Shown: positions 26,239 through 37,948, numbered from the stretch's first letter. The stretch: 64,000 nucleotides of DNA from Heliocybe sulcata (GCA_004369045.1 ML213504.1:1335508-1399507); one strand, 5' to 3'. Translations and numbers: made by a program. Notes: generated by a model from the letters alone, not told the origin.

Positions 26239-26734
26239 CGTGCGGTTTGATCCTTCACTGATGCAGCATGCAGCATATGTCTTGCGACCTCAGAACCTCG
26301 CAAGCAGGTGGACTTGTAACCCAGGGTCAGAATCAGAGGTGGTCCAAGACACGAAGAACAAAGCTAGAGGTAAGAATTCAGAACGTGCAAGAACCGAGAG
26401 AGAGCGTAAGACACGTCCGGTTTCGCCAAGCACGCGGCCGGGATAACAGTGCGGCAACTTGCAAGGTGGCGGAGGAGTGGCGGGCCGCATGTGGCTGTGT
26501 ATTTTGCCTCCGTAGGGAATGGCCAATATTATTGTCAGTTGAGCAGAGCTTGGATGCAGTGCTGTAATCAACGTTCCTTAGAGCTGCTTCACCTAGCTTG
26601 CAGCATATGAAACCCACCGAGTCGCAATAATACGCTCTGACATGGCCAAAACATAGGATCTCAATCTTTATCAAGTACAGTAATCAGATCCGAGTGCGTG
26701 AGCGCATTACTCGACAGACTTTAGCCCTCTCAGT
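26239..26734. other. Intergenic region between FMP27 start and the sugar-isomerase-like gene
   Basis: About 500 bp containing the FMP27 upstream region. No gene or structured RNA is recognisable. Confidence 0.5.
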
Positions 26735-27736
26735 TCACGACGCTGACGACGCCAGTAACTTCCGCAGTTTCTTCCAAGACTCTATCCCTCGCCTGGCTAA
26801 TATATCCGGTCCCATTGACTCCTCCTTCATCTCCCGGTGAAAGACCTCGAGACTGACCCATCCGTGCCAGCCCTTCTGGATAAGCCACACCTTCAGGATA
26901 TCCATCATAGGCAGATAGGCGCCTCGATCATGCTCTAGTGGAAACAATCGACCGTATGCGCCCCATGTCGCCGCAACATCGCGCCCCTCCTGATAGGCTG
27001 GATGACCCGGCAGGATAGGCGGATCCATCTTCTCTGCGTCACCAAGCTGGACGATGAAGACCTTGTCCATGGGGCACTCTTTTGCGAACCTCTCCATGCT
27101 TGCTCTTAAGGCAGCGTTTCCCCCGGGTAACCGCCCAGACCGTGTTTGCGGAGTGCCCCATACTCTAGCACAGACATGGTAAGTGTCCAGACAGAGCCCG
27201 AAGTTGGAGCGATCAACTAGGTTCGCTAGACGGAGCGAATCTTCCCATAGGGCGGCATGTACCCCATACGATAAGGATTCATACGCGAAGGATATTGTCG
27301 CCCCGCCTTCGGCGCCCAAAGCACATAACATGCGAAGCTCTGCAACGATTACTTCCTCGTCCTCGACGGCTCTGTCGTCTATCGCGCTGGGGACCCTGAT
27401 GATCCCGGTCCCCAAAGCCCTTGCGATGTCAATCCACTCCTGTGCTTCTTTGAGCCGATTTTCTGGAGGTGATGGACATCCTTCAAAGTTCATGAAAGGA
27501 CCAAACGTGACTATGTCCAGCCCTACACTGTTGCAGAGCTCTTGAACTTCCGAGGCAGCATGGACGAGTGATTTGCCGTGTGCCCGCGCGTGCTCTTGTA
27601 AATCGGAGTAGAAGAGCTCTATCCCTCCGAAGCCTGCGTTCGCCGCGCTCTGTATCTTGAGTCGGAGCGTGTGGGAGGGGTGCAATCCAAGAGAACAGGT
27701 CGCTATTGCGATAGGATTGTTGACGATGATAGGCAT
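26735..27736 (-). CDS. Sugar phosphate isomerase/epimerase-like TIM barrel (3-dehydroshikimate dehydratase-like)
   Basis: This single-exon gene codes for 333 residues of the xylose-isomerase-like TIM-barrel (AP endonuclease 2) superfamily. Typical elements are ATCSLGLHPSHTL near the N-terminus, GFGGIELFYSDL, the loop GTGIIRVPSAIDD, the metal-ligand region SFAYESLSYG, LCLDTYHVCARVW, VFIVQLGDAEKMD and a final WHGWVSLEVFHREM. Fungal relatives are annotated as 3-dehydroshikimate dehydratase (quinate catabolism, QutC/Qa-4) or as unassigned epimerases; the sequence alone does not decide. The start at MPIIVNNPIA was preferred to an ATG 51 codons upstream because similarity begins there. No other quinate genes lie nearby, so a cluster role is not supported. 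Confidence 0.85.
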   Translation of the reverse strand: MPIIVNNPIAIATCSLGLHPSHTLRLKIQSAANAGFGGIELFYSDLQEHARAHGKSLVHAASEVQELCNSVGLDIVTFGPFMNFEGCPSPPENRLKEAQEWIDIARALGTGIIRVPSAIDDRAVEDEEVIVAELRMLCALGAEGGATISFAYESLSYGVHAALWEDSLRLANLVDRSNFGLCLDTYHVCARVWGTPQTRSGRLPGGNAALRASMERFAKECPMDKVFIVQLGDAEKMDPPILPGHPAYQEGRDVAATWGAYGRLFPLEHDRGAYLPMMDILKVWLIQKGWHGWVSLEVFHREMKEESMGPDILARRGIESWKKLRKLLASSAS

Positions 27737-28011
27737 ATCTCCTATAACCCTGCTCGATGGATATGGAGCTAGGACTGACGGTCGGAGTGAACAGCGCTCA
27801 TCCGCGTATCCTTGCCAGCAGCGTCTTGCGGGATAACCCTGATCTTGCCATCTCACGATCAGGAATACTTCGTCACGATAGGTGGACACCTGGAGGCGAG
27901 TGAATGTCTTACGGGCCCGAGGCGGACCGGATAGAATACATCACCAAATACGATCGTCGCGGGAAATAGAAATAAATAGAGATAGATGCTGACGCCTGGC
28001 GTCAAGACTCG

Positions 28012-30221
28012 CTAATCAGACTCTCCCTGATCGAATTCAATGACGCTGAAGTGAAGGTGGTCAACGCGGCATTACAAGCACTCTTGGTAAGATACTCACC
28101 ACTCCTCCGAAACCCGTGTCGCGGGGGTATACATGGCGAATTTGAAGCTACCCCCGACGAAGCTACCGGGGTTGAAAACGTGACATCTCTCATAAGTCAT
28201 CTGGTAGCTATCGTATCTATCCGCCAGGACGACCTATTCTGAATCAGCACGACCGAATCGCCCAATCCCAAAGTCGCTCCTACTTACAGCGGTCGGTAGG
28301 GGATAGAGCCGGAGGGCATGGTCGTAGTCGGCGTATATCGGTTGAATATTATTCGTCAAGGGACTGAGGTGACTTTGGTCGAGTATGGTCTGAACAAGCT
28401 ATACACACAGCATGAACACCCAGGTAGAAAATAAGACAAAATGCTGACTCACGTATCTCTTCAGGTCATCATTTCGAACATCGGGTTTGACTCCTACGAG
28501 GTTCCGCAACATTCGTGCCATCATTTCTTCTCTAAAGATTACAATCTCCTGTCCGAAGAATCTGATCCTGCATGGATTTGTTCCGAAGTGTACGTTAGGG
28601 ACCTTCGATCTCAGCCGCGAGAGCAGAGAAGATAAAATTGGTCTTCGAGGTAACACAGAATTTGTCGTCATGTCGAGCGGACCTGGTACTAGCAGGAAAT
28701 GCGTCCCTCTGGTGATAGCTGGATATGATGCTATAATATCTGCCAAAGCGTCGAAATTCTCTGACGCGAGAATATTAAGCCTTGTGCGATCCATAGAAAG
28801 TAACTGAGACTCACCTTGGCATTTCTGAATCTCCCTCCCATTACCATGAGATATCCCGTGGCTCGTGAAATTTCCGCATAGAACAATGACCTTGGGAATA
28901 AAATTGTTGTCAACGCAATTCTGAAACAATTTCCGGAGGCCAGTGATGGTATCAGGATGATCCAGCCAGACGTCCGACAGGAAGAAGAAGCTCAAGTCGG
29001 ACAGCTCCTCTTGTATTCGTAAAGCGCTTTGAGCCTGCGCAGGAAGAGATTAATTGTTGATAGTCATGAAAGTTACATGGAGTCGCGACTGACATCCTCA
29101 ATCAAAGTTGTTGCGCCCTGTCCCAGAAAGTCTATATGTCCAAACATCGACCTACGCTCCGTAAGATGATGTGGAGGCGCAGGAGAGCCTGACGCACCTT
29201 GCAGTGTCCCTGTTCTCACATGGCGGATGACCAATAGCTATCACCTCGAAGTTGCCATCTTCCGTATAATCTCCTTCGACGAGAGCGAATGCTCCCTCTG
29301 TGAATAGACCCTCGCTAGGCTGGTCCTGAAATCAAATAAGCAACGTCGACGCCTCGTAGTGATCTCCGCCGCACTAACTAACTGAGAGAAATCCAACTCC
29401 ACGACCCCATCTTCATCTTCCAGACATAACTTGCCTTCCTTGGAATGTGTGAGCATGCCGAATAACAAGAATCTACCACCGGCGCGGCCCAGGAGATGCT
29501 TAGTCGATTTTAGCTGTTTGATTGAATGAATGTTATATGAAAGAAAAAGGAGAAGCAAGGAGACGAACTGTGAGAAGACGTTCGCGATCTCTTGACGGCA
29601 ATGTCGAAGGAGAGAAGTGCTCGTTACGAAGGACGGTCTGCTTAATGATGTTCATCCTGTTACGGACTGCCATTATTCTCGAGTCGGCGGACCCAGCTGT
29701 GGTCAGCGGTTCCGTGGCCCTGATTCGAGACTGCATTAGCCGAGACACCAGCCTAGTCAGCTAACAGCTCACTTCTCAAAGGTTCCTCGTTCAAAAGACC
29801 AATGCCATAACGGCATATCAAAGGCGTTGATGAACCATAGGTGGCCGTCTGGATCAAGGACATCTTCCTTGATCTGACTCCCGCTGCTTGTACCGCCTTG
29901 CAAGAATTCATACACGCGTTGTAGCACATTCAATGACACCTTCATAGCCGCGTCTGCGTAAATTTAGTCAGCGAAATGTAACTAAAAAAGCGAACATACC
30001 ATCCTGTTTGTTGTACTCCTTTGCTATCAAGTCTATCGAGTCCTCGACCTGCCCGTCAGGAATATCATGCGCATCCAAGATTTCGTCCAGAAATTCTAGT
30101 GTATCTGGTCCAAGAGCATGGCTGTATTTGCGGAAGACCTAGAGCCGTTTAGGGTAACGCCGCCCGCAGTGCATCGGAAAGCATATACCTTTATGATAGT
30201 ACGCTGGCGAAAATCTGACAT
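28012..30221 (-). CDS. DPB2: DNA polymerase epsilon subunit B
   Basis: Dpb2 is the essential second subunit of the leading-strand replicase, made of an N-terminal helical domain, an OB fold and an inactive calcineurin-like phosphoesterase domain. Visible pieces are [21 protein letters not shown] (N-terminal domain, across an intron), [19 protein letters not shown] (OB fold), [55 protein letters not shown] and [18 protein letters not shown]. The start [11 protein letters not shown] has an in-frame stop upstream. At the 3' end I take an intron with donor near 28099, so the protein ends [13 protein letters not shown] with the stop at 28012; unspliced it would end at 28096. It is head to head with the PHAF1-like gene, and its upstream region has three ACGCGA boxes. 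Confidence 0.92.
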
Positions 30222-30338
30222 GTTGAGTCCTAGAGCGGCGCTCTGTTCGCTTGTTCCGCGAAATAGAAGGATGCGGCGTCGTTACGGGCTGAGAGCAAGG
30301 CTCGAGGTCTAGCTTGAAGGCGGGAGCCGTGCTGGTTA

Positions 30339-30369
30339 ACGCGATAGGGTGGGACGCGACGAGACGCGA
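30339..30369. promoter_or_regulatory. Three ACGCGA boxes (MCB-like) between DPB2 and the PHAF1-like gene
   Basis: ACGCGA occurs at 30339-30344, 30354-30359 and 30364-30369, about 118-148 bp upstream of the DPB2 start. ACGCG is the core of the MluI cell-cycle box bound by the MBF complex, which drives replication genes at G1/S in yeasts. That Dpb2 is a replication protein makes the match sensible, but binding here is inferred. Confidence 0.45.
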
Positions 30370-30440
30370 CTTCCCCATATGTCGATCGTCGCGCTTGTGG
30401 CTGCAGCCTTCGCAGAAGCCGCCGGCTCGCTTCACAGCAC

Positions 30441-30460
30441 GACTCGACACGACTCGACAC
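30441..30460 (+). repeat. Exact 10-bp tandem duplication (GACTCGACAC x2)
   Basis: Two adjacent identical copies of GACTCGACAC lie just upstream of the PHAF1-like start at 30469, preceded by a related AGCAC. It is a small duplication in the shared DPB2/PHAF1 promoter, with no known function. Confidence 0.7.
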
Positions 30461-30468
30461 TGACCTCC

Positions 30469-31967
30469 ATGATAGCTACGCTCGACGTGGACATTAGACC
30501 TGGCCATGGCTTGGGTCTCTTCGAGCTCGGTAAGCACCCCCGTTCTATTCAATAGCCGTGAATGACCATAGTAATGTTTCAAGGGTCTTCATTGTGGAAC
30601 GTTCTTGACTTGCTACGAAGCCTACCGCACATATTCCCGCAGGTAGACATTAAGTACGACGTGGACTCATCCGTGATCACACCCGTCGTGCTTCATATTC
30701 GTCCCCATCTTGATCTCCTGTTCTCTGGACATCACCAGCGCCTCCACACCATCTGCGTCCGGCGCCTCCGGGATCCACATCCACCCCTCATTGTACATTA
30801 TAAGGATACAATAATGTCCTCCCAGGAGGAAGTCCTACGCCGTCTGGGAGTAAGTCGAACATTTGGTCCTACGTACCCTGGCGACGATCTACATTATCCC
30901 GGGGTTTGGTTTTCGTTTGAAGAGGATCGAATAGGAGAGGGCATCAAGGCTTCTGGCCCGGGACACACGGAGGACAGGATGCAAGAAGTCAAGCGCATCA
31001 TCGTTTCGCAGAAAGGCCCGGAAGGAGATGAGAGGGATGCTCTAGAAGAGGTCCTGGAGTGTCCGATCATGCACGACGACATTGCGAGAGCCATCGTTAA
31101 GGTCTGAGGGTTCTTATGAAACGTCGTCCTTTGTTGACAACGACCGCAGGTCCACAGAGGTGTGACATTATACCAGCATCTGCCTTCTGCCGGACCTATA
31201 CAGATACAGCTCGGTGTGACCACGGCGCAGGATCTGACTTGTGATCTCGGACCTCCTTTGAGAACGCACTATAAGGAAGATGATCGAATGTCAATTCACT
31301 CTACTACTCGAGAAACAGAGGAGGAAGAAGAGGCAGACTGTGCGTGTACAGATTTAACCAATGCCGCTCCTGAGATAACTGTTTCCAGACTTCTACAACT
31401 ACTTCCAGCATGGCATTGACGTTCTTATCTCCGGACACACTCATGTCTGTAAGAAGATCATTCTACACACGAATATAGTAAGCGACATGCATTACTGCCA
31501 TTGAACAGGACTTGACATCTTATCTACAGCCGGGAACGCCTCTCTTCCAGCGTTACAAGCGCTGTCTGTGGCAGATAGAGGGTCAGCCAGAAGATGACGA
31601 AGACGGTTAGCAATGTTTCCCACCCATGCGTTTCCTATCCTCACATAGCTATAGATACTCCACCACGAATGAAGTTCTACGATCGAGTGAGTGATTTGGC
31701 TCTGGCCTGAGAACTCAGATCTCCTGATCACTCTCATATAGTTTGAATCAATCAACCACTTCCTGAGTCCCCGCGAAATGCCTCCCTCAATGGTCCTCGA
31801 CCGCACCGATGACGAGGAGAATCTAATCTTACCAAATTCTACAACCCGTAGGTTCTGCTATCTCCCATCTGTCAAGGCTGACTCGTTTCACAGGATTAAT
31901 GGGCTACGATGGCATAATCTTGGAGGTCACGGAATCGGGACATGTCGTCTCTGTCATGCTGTTTTGA
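30469..31967 (+). CDS. PHAF1/UPF0183 family protein (C16orf70 homologue)
   Basis: In animals PHAF1 binds phosphoinositides at the autophagosome formation site; the fungal role is untested. Eight exons (30469-30529, 30584-31101, 31150-31339, 31389-31477, 31530-31605, 31655-31686, 31742-31847, 31894-31967) sum to 381 codons plus stop. Family blocks are the opening LDVDIRPGHGLGLFELG, VVLHIRPHLDLLFSGHHQRL, FGPTYPGDDLHYPGVWFSF, YFYNYFQHGIDVLISGHTH and the terminal GYDGIILEVTESGHVVSVM. An acidic insert precedes YFYNYF. The gene is divergent from DPB2 across 247 bp. Confidence 0.92.
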
Positions 31968-32112
31968 AAGACTTGGTGACTGGCTTCGGCTATGTACAGA
32001 TATTTGTATAACCATGCTGCAATCTCTGCCGAAGACGGACTTGTAACCAACTGTATATTCTAATTGACCAAACTCACTATAATACAAGTTGTGCTCTTAC
32101 TACTCAATGCAT

Positions 32113-33127
32113 CTATACCTCGGGCTTGAAGATCTCCGGCCAAACGTCACGGAGTTGCTGCAAATCTGCAATAACCGGTACGTCACTACCGCTCTTCTTC
32201 TCGTCGGAAAGGTTCTCGTTGTCGATCTGCTTCACCCTGCCGCCTTCCACGACCTCGAGGCCATGCTCACTGAACTGCACACAGTGACCCCAACCTAAGC
32301 GGATGGCCGCCACCACATTTCCTCTATTATCATCGACGAAGTAGCACCTCGCCGGGTCAGTAACGCCCGCTTTTTCCAATGCCTACAGAAAGAGCATGAG
32401 AAGAGCGTGACGGTATGCTCCGTAATGACGTACCTTGATGTAGTACTCTGGCTCCGGCTTGCATGAAAAGTTGGGCTCGGCGTAGTCACAGTATATGAGG
32501 CCCTCTACCAGATCATCTAGTTTGAGGATACGAAGTACTCTCTCCGCATGCTTGATTGACATTAGTACAAGCTTCGTTGATATGAGGTTTGTAGGCTTAC
32601 AGTCTTGTAGGCGTTGGTTAATGCCCAGACTCTGACCCTGCTGCGATCAATGTCTTCGAAAAGTTTGCGTAGCTTCGGGTTAGGTTTGATCATCTCTTCG
32701 AGCGGCAGGGATCCGTCGCATTTCTTATCAAAGTCTAAGGGATCTATTCAGAAGAAGTTCCAGTAATTAGACATTCGTCGACAATAGAGAAAATAGACCG
32801 GATTACTTCACCGACATCGTGATGTCTTGTCAGACCTCGTAGAGCAAGACCGTACTGCGTGTAGTACTTAAGATGAAGCTCCGACGCCTCCTCATGAGAG
32901 AATCCCATTGAGACAAAGTAAGCTGCAGGTCAAGGTCTCAGTAGTGTCTCTAGCGTATTGTCGACAGGCCCTACCGTGGATTCTCTCCCCCATGGCTTGT
33001 GAGATCTTAGAGCTCGCCGAGTACAATGTGTTGTCAATGTCGAACCAGACGATAGGACGATCATCTGCTCACAGAGTCAGCGCACATCAAGTTGAGAGTA
33101 GTCAAAAGTACCTCTGTGTTCTGCCAT
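32113..33127 (-). CDS. SDT1: HAD-superfamily pyrimidine 5'-nucleotidase (Sdt1/Phm8 type)
   Basis: Sdt1/Phm8 enzymes hydrolyse nucleoside monophosphates in the cytosol. HAD motif I is WFDIDNTLY (nucleophile Asp), motif II is in VRVWALTNAY, the lysine region is CDYAEPNFSCKPEPEYY, and motif IV is CYFVDDNRGNVVAA. The first exon is only 16 nt (MAEHR plus one base) and is joined across an intron to DDRPIVWFDIDN. Several introns of about 50-60 nt follow. The stop is at 32113 after WPEIFKPEV. Length of about 245 residues fits the family. It is head to head with RPL6 across about 380 bp. The symbol is given for the nearest yeast relative; PHM8 would fit equally. Confidence 0.9.
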
Positions 33128-33509
33128 GATAGCGGATAGCAGTCAGCGTGCCTATTTCTTGGGAGACGGAGAGCTGATCGCGTCCCGCCACCGCCGCATA
33201 GAGAGCGTCAAGCCACGTGAACGTGCCCAGATTTGGCGCAAACACGCGAGATGACTCGGCCACATTGGCGTCGCCAAACCACCCAGAAGACAAAGGCCCC
33301 TCAACATCAACAGCAAGATCACTAGCCGTGAGTGTCAACATTACTTTCTGTGTGCCCTAGCATGCTGCTTGGAGGTTGCACGAGGATTATATTCCAGCCA
33401 AGCGGGCGGATTGCGGTGGAATGAGATGGATGGACTTGTGGACACTTGGATGCATGCTTGGGCAGCGGGGACGGGACTGGAGTACTCATACGCGATTCTT
33501 CTACTCTAG
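33128..33509. other. Shared upstream region of the nucleotidase and RPL6
   Basis: About 380 bp separates the two divergent starts, so it likely holds both promoters. The only open frame inside it (33102-33341, minus) overlaps the nucleotidase start out of frame and shows no family signal. Confidence 0.5.
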
Positions 33510-34163
33510 ATGGCCACCAAGGAGGTTCAAGTTAAGGGCGACAAGAACGGCGGCACCCGTCTTATCCCAACCTCCAAAGCTCCCCGATTCTACCCCGCCG
33601 AGGACGTCCGGCAACCCAAGAAGTCTCGCAAGTCGCCAAAACCTACGCACTTACGCCAGTCCATCACTCCTGGTACCGTCGTCATCCTGCTGGCGGGTCG
33701 TTTCCGTGGAAAGCGGGTGGTTTTCTTGAAGCAGCTGGAGAGCGGGCTGTTATTGGTGACGGGTCCCTACAAGGTTAACGGTGTTCCCCTCCGCCGGGTG
33801 AACCAGGCCTACGTTATCGCGACCTCGACAAAGGTCGATCTTGGTGACTTCTCGGTGCGTGGTACTCAATACAGATCATGACCAGGCATGGTCTGATTGC
33901 CATATCCGTAGGTCGACGAGAAGTTCAACGACGCTTACTTCGCCAAGTCAAAGGCCAAGGGCGCCAACTCGGCAGAGGAGGAGTTCTTTGAGGAGGGCAA
34001 GCCGAAGGCTAAGGAAGCTTTCCCCGAGTCGAAAGCTGCCGACCAGAAGGCGATCGACCAGGCGATCATCGAGAGTGTCAAGAAGGTCAACAACCTCTCG
34101 AAGTACCTGAAGGCTTCATGGGGTCTGTCGAAGGGCCAATTCCCTCATGCGATGGTGTTCTAG
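33510..34163 (+). CDS. RPL6: 60S ribosomal protein eL6
   Basis: eL6 is a structural protein of the large ribosomal subunit. Two exons (33510-33854 and 33912-34163) sum to 198 codons plus stop. Family features are the basic N-terminus, [12 protein letters not shown], the KOW-like core [40 protein letters not shown] and the terminal [11 protein letters not shown]. Intron donor GTGCGT and acceptor GTAG are clean. Strong codon bias, as expected for a highly expressed gene. Confidence 0.97.
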
Positions 34164-34472
34164 TACTATAGAGGCGGGACGGTATTTCGTTTCTCAGCCG
34201 GTGGTGCTGTGATTGACTTGGGAAGGGATGGTCCTGGGCGTGCGGGTCCAGATTCATGTTATGCCTTGTTACTCTTTGCTGGGCGTATCTGCTCTCGCAT
34301 CTATGACATGGCGGTAAAATAACCTATGAACTCGGCTTCGAGTTGTATTTCGATTTGACTCATCATGCTGCAGAACATGCGCGCTTGGAAGAGTGCGACT
34401 GGAGTCACTGGTGGATTTACATTCATCTACTCTAACATACGCCTTATACAGTATCAACTCTTCCTTCTTGCG

Positions 34473-37400
34473 TTATACCTCGAGCTTGATGCGGTGGAAC
34501 AACTCAGACTGCTTCCTGAGCTCCTCGAACTCCATCGGCGGTGCCAGCTCGCCATCCATAGTGTAGGCAGACAGTCCACCGTACTCGAAGTCTGGGACAA
34601 TTTCGGGAACGCAGTTAGCTGGTTTGACGCCATAGTCGTCATAAGTGAAGGGGTCGCCCGTCTTCGCTGGTGCCGTCAGTATGACGGCGTTGATAGACTC
34701 GATGGAGACGTCAGTGTCGAAGTAGTTCAACGGGGTAAGGAAGAAACTGCTAGGATGTCAGGCTCGCTTTACGCGCCGAAATGTGTCTCGTCACGTACCT
34801 GGACGCCGCAAGGTTAGTACGGGTGTTAGGCACGTCTTCAGCTTGGGGCTGTTGGCAGTAATTAGACCGCAGGAAGGGACGATGCACTGATACCGGACTA
34901 ACCAGGTGATGCATTCCGATATTGACCCATGCGACCAAGTCCTCCTGCGTGATGTTCTCGCTATCGAAGAACTTGTGGAAGTCGACCACCGGTGCTCCGG
35001 GTAGGTGCTGATTCCACATGCTGCTCGAGGTGGGCTCGGTCTCCTTGCGACGCGACACAGCCAAGTTGTAGCGAGCCCAGTTGGCGTTGTTCAGTAGACG
35101 CTTGGAACCCACGACCGTCTATTCTCAAAAGATGTTAGAGGGGGTCGACGAGGGAGGGGACGCCGAAGCCTACGTTGTAGACCGGAGAGTATCCCGGGTG
35201 GATAGCATATCCTCGCACGGTACCCCATGTGTTGGTTTCCTCCTTGTTGACGATAGCGTAGCCACCCTGGAAGTTGTGAGGATACTTGAGCAGCGCATCA
35301 TCCTCGTTCTCGATGTAGGTCCGAGAGATCTTCTGCTGGATAACTTTACTGCCCCAGTCTTCCTCGATCCAGGGGTGTTCGACTTCTTCCGTGGCAGTAG
35401 TCGTTTGCAAGAGCGAGTTCTTCGTTCCGACCATGTCAAGGTCGACCTATGTATGAAAAAAGAGTCAGAGGAGGTTTTTTTTCGGTATGCAGAGCCTGCA
35501 TGTACCTTGTAGTTAATGACATGGTCGTGCAGACTTCCCACTGGTGTCGGCGTCCATTTGGTCAGTTTATGTACGCTATATTTAGTCTAGGGTGGGGGTA
35601 CTGACTTGATGTCTCGCGGATGGGAGCACCGTATCCTTCTTGCTTGGGCTCCCAGTAGCCACCTTGCAGATAGCCGGACGCTGAGAGCCGGACCTCAATT
35701 GTCCCGTCGACTTGGAACATGTAGTCGAACTGCCGGCGCTGGCTCAGTACTCGCATATCTAAAGAGTTCTGCGTAACTCACCACTATCAGGCGATAAGAC
35801 CGGAATCCATTGAAGGTCAGCATTCATCCAATCGAAATGGGCTAGGCAAACCGCACGCACAGTAATCATAGCTATCGTAGTAATAGTTGAGCTACACCAT
35901 TGACGATGGTAAGCAGCAAGATGACTTACTTTCCAACCGTACTGATGGACCTGATGGTCAAGACGTAGCCCTTGACAGCTCCAAATTCGTCCTTCGAGTA
36001 ACCGGTGTGTCTCGTAATGGGCCGCCCGGAGTCCTGTTCGAAGATACAGATGGCACGGTCGCGCTTGATAATGCCAATGCCCGAATGCGTGGTAGCTGGG
36101 AGGTACACCGCCTCATGGGGACAATCGTAACCCGGCATCATATCGCGAACGGACCCGCCCATGCCGAAGAAGCGGTCGAGCCAAGCAGTCGTGGATTGCA
36201 TGGGATCGTTGCCCGCTTCAAACCAGAGTGAGACGAGGAACGCTTCTTATGACAAGATGCTTACCATACTGGGCGATTGCTTCCTGAGGAGCGAGCTGCG
36301 CATAATATGTAAATAGGGGAACAATATGCACGACACCGGAGGTCACATACCTCGTAGATCAGGCGCTCGCCTCTGAACCGGATGTCCCAGAGACTCAGGC
36401 CCATATCGCGATTGAAACCAAGGTACAAACCCCAGCCTAACCAGCTCACATACTGGAGCTCCCTGTCGACCCTGAACCTCAGTCCTGCAAAAGAGACTGA
36501 GCGCGGTCCGGGAAGGTGGTCAAGGTCGCGGCGATAGTCAGGGTCAGGACGCTTTCGGGTGCTCCAGGATGGATCTTTCCTCTGATCAGGCCTTTCAGGC
36601 AGTCTCTTCAGGGTCCCGTTGTGGAAGGCTTCGAGGAAATCCTCGACGCCGTCAAAGGCTTGGTGATTGTATACAATCTACAAACGATCAGCAGAGTTTT
36701 TGAAGGGGCGATACTGAATGCGCTTGCCTTGAGCAACTTCCATTGAGCTGGGTCAGTGCCGCTCATATCAATGTACTGGAAGAAGTTGACAGGATGCAAC
36801 CAGGGGCCAGCGACATTGCGACGCCAAGACAGCCACGCGCGACGGAAGGTTCCATCAAAACTCCAAGGTCCACCCGCTCCGGCGAGTAGGGTGTCGTTTG
36901 GCAGACCCCGTGCAGAGGCACCAAATAATTCCTGACCGCTCAATTAGTATCAGAAAAGATCAGAATTTGTGAAGACATACTTCAGTCACGTCGGCCAGGG
37001 GAACCATAATTTTCTGCACCAGAGGCGTAAGCTCGGCAGCGACCATGGCACCACGAGCATGGTAGGGGATATCATCCCGGTGGTAAACTTCGGTGAGCTC
37101 CGTCATATTGGACTTGCTGCTGATAGGCAAGGGGCCGACGAGATAGTCTTTGATCACCGGTACTGTGCCATGGTGAATAGTAACCCTGGCGTACTTGGTC
37201 GGACGCGGGGTGGACGAGGGGTTCTCGATGTAGGCGAGGGCCTCAGCCTTGGGTGGCTGGTACGCATCGATCAAGAATATATGATTGTCAGAAAGAGTAG
37301 CCTGGTCGCCACGGGTAAGATTGAGACCGAGGGCAGGTTCGTCGAGCCACTTCTGGATGGACGCAATTTCCTCGACGGTCAGAGGAGCCCATACATTGGC

Positions 37401-37676
37401 AGGAGCTGGAGGCTGGGCCACAAGGGGAAGGCTGGACGCGCACTGTCCAAGTGTCTTGCCTCCAAGTAATCCCGAGATAGAGCCTCCTGACTGTGCCGCA
37501 GCATTGTCGGTGTGCAAAGGAGAAACGTACAAGGCAGAGAGCGCGATGGTCCCTAAGACTGCAAGCAGAGCGAAACCCGTGGTGCGAGAGACGCGTCGCT
37601 TGGGTTGAGGAACAGGCCGTACATCGCCGTACGAGTCCGTCTGCTTGAGCGGTTCGTATGCGCCCGGACTAGCCAT
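34473..37676 (-). CDS. Copper amine oxidase with N-terminal membrane anchor
   Basis: The enzyme oxidises primary amines to aldehydes, ammonia and peroxide using a topaquinone made from its own tyrosine. After a basic N-terminus there is one membrane span, FALLAVLGTIALSALYV (about residues 34-50), then D2/D3-like domains (VEEIASIQKWL, TVPVIKDYLVGPLP) and the catalytic domain with WGLYLGFNRDMGLSLWDIRF and PGYDCPHEAVYLPATTHS. Copper ligands are in LHDHVINYKVDLD and in GMHHL near the C-terminus. The topaquinone motif TVGNYDY is split by introns: TVG plus AA ends at 35930, CTATGATTACT is an 11-nt exon at 35861-35871, TG at 35782-35783 completes a Leu codon, and FDYMF resumes at 35729. The start MASPGAYEPL was chosen over an in-frame ATG 13 codons upstream. 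Confidence 0.93.
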
Positions 37677-37948
37677 CCTCGCGCGGAAACAAGGCTGAGG
37701 ACTGACTCGAATCAAGGTTCAGCTGCTTATATCTGCACGAAAGTTCTGAGTGCCGCAGGCACCGCAGAATTCGAATTCGAAATAGCGAGCGATAGAGCAC
37801 CATAGGTGATAAGAGTCATATTTGTACGCGGCCAGCCAAAGATAGTGAGCAGTCCGAGATACGGTCCGAATTGGGACAGGACGCGGTGTTGCAGCACGCT
37901 CGATTAGGAAGCTGCCCTCGCAGAGCGCGATCACCGGCGCGTTCGACT

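Noticed and set aside
33102-33341. Minus-strand frame of 79 codons overlapping the nucleotidase start
   Set aside because: It is out of frame with the nucleotidase, and joining it over the first intron meets a stop at once. It may at most act as an upstream open frame.
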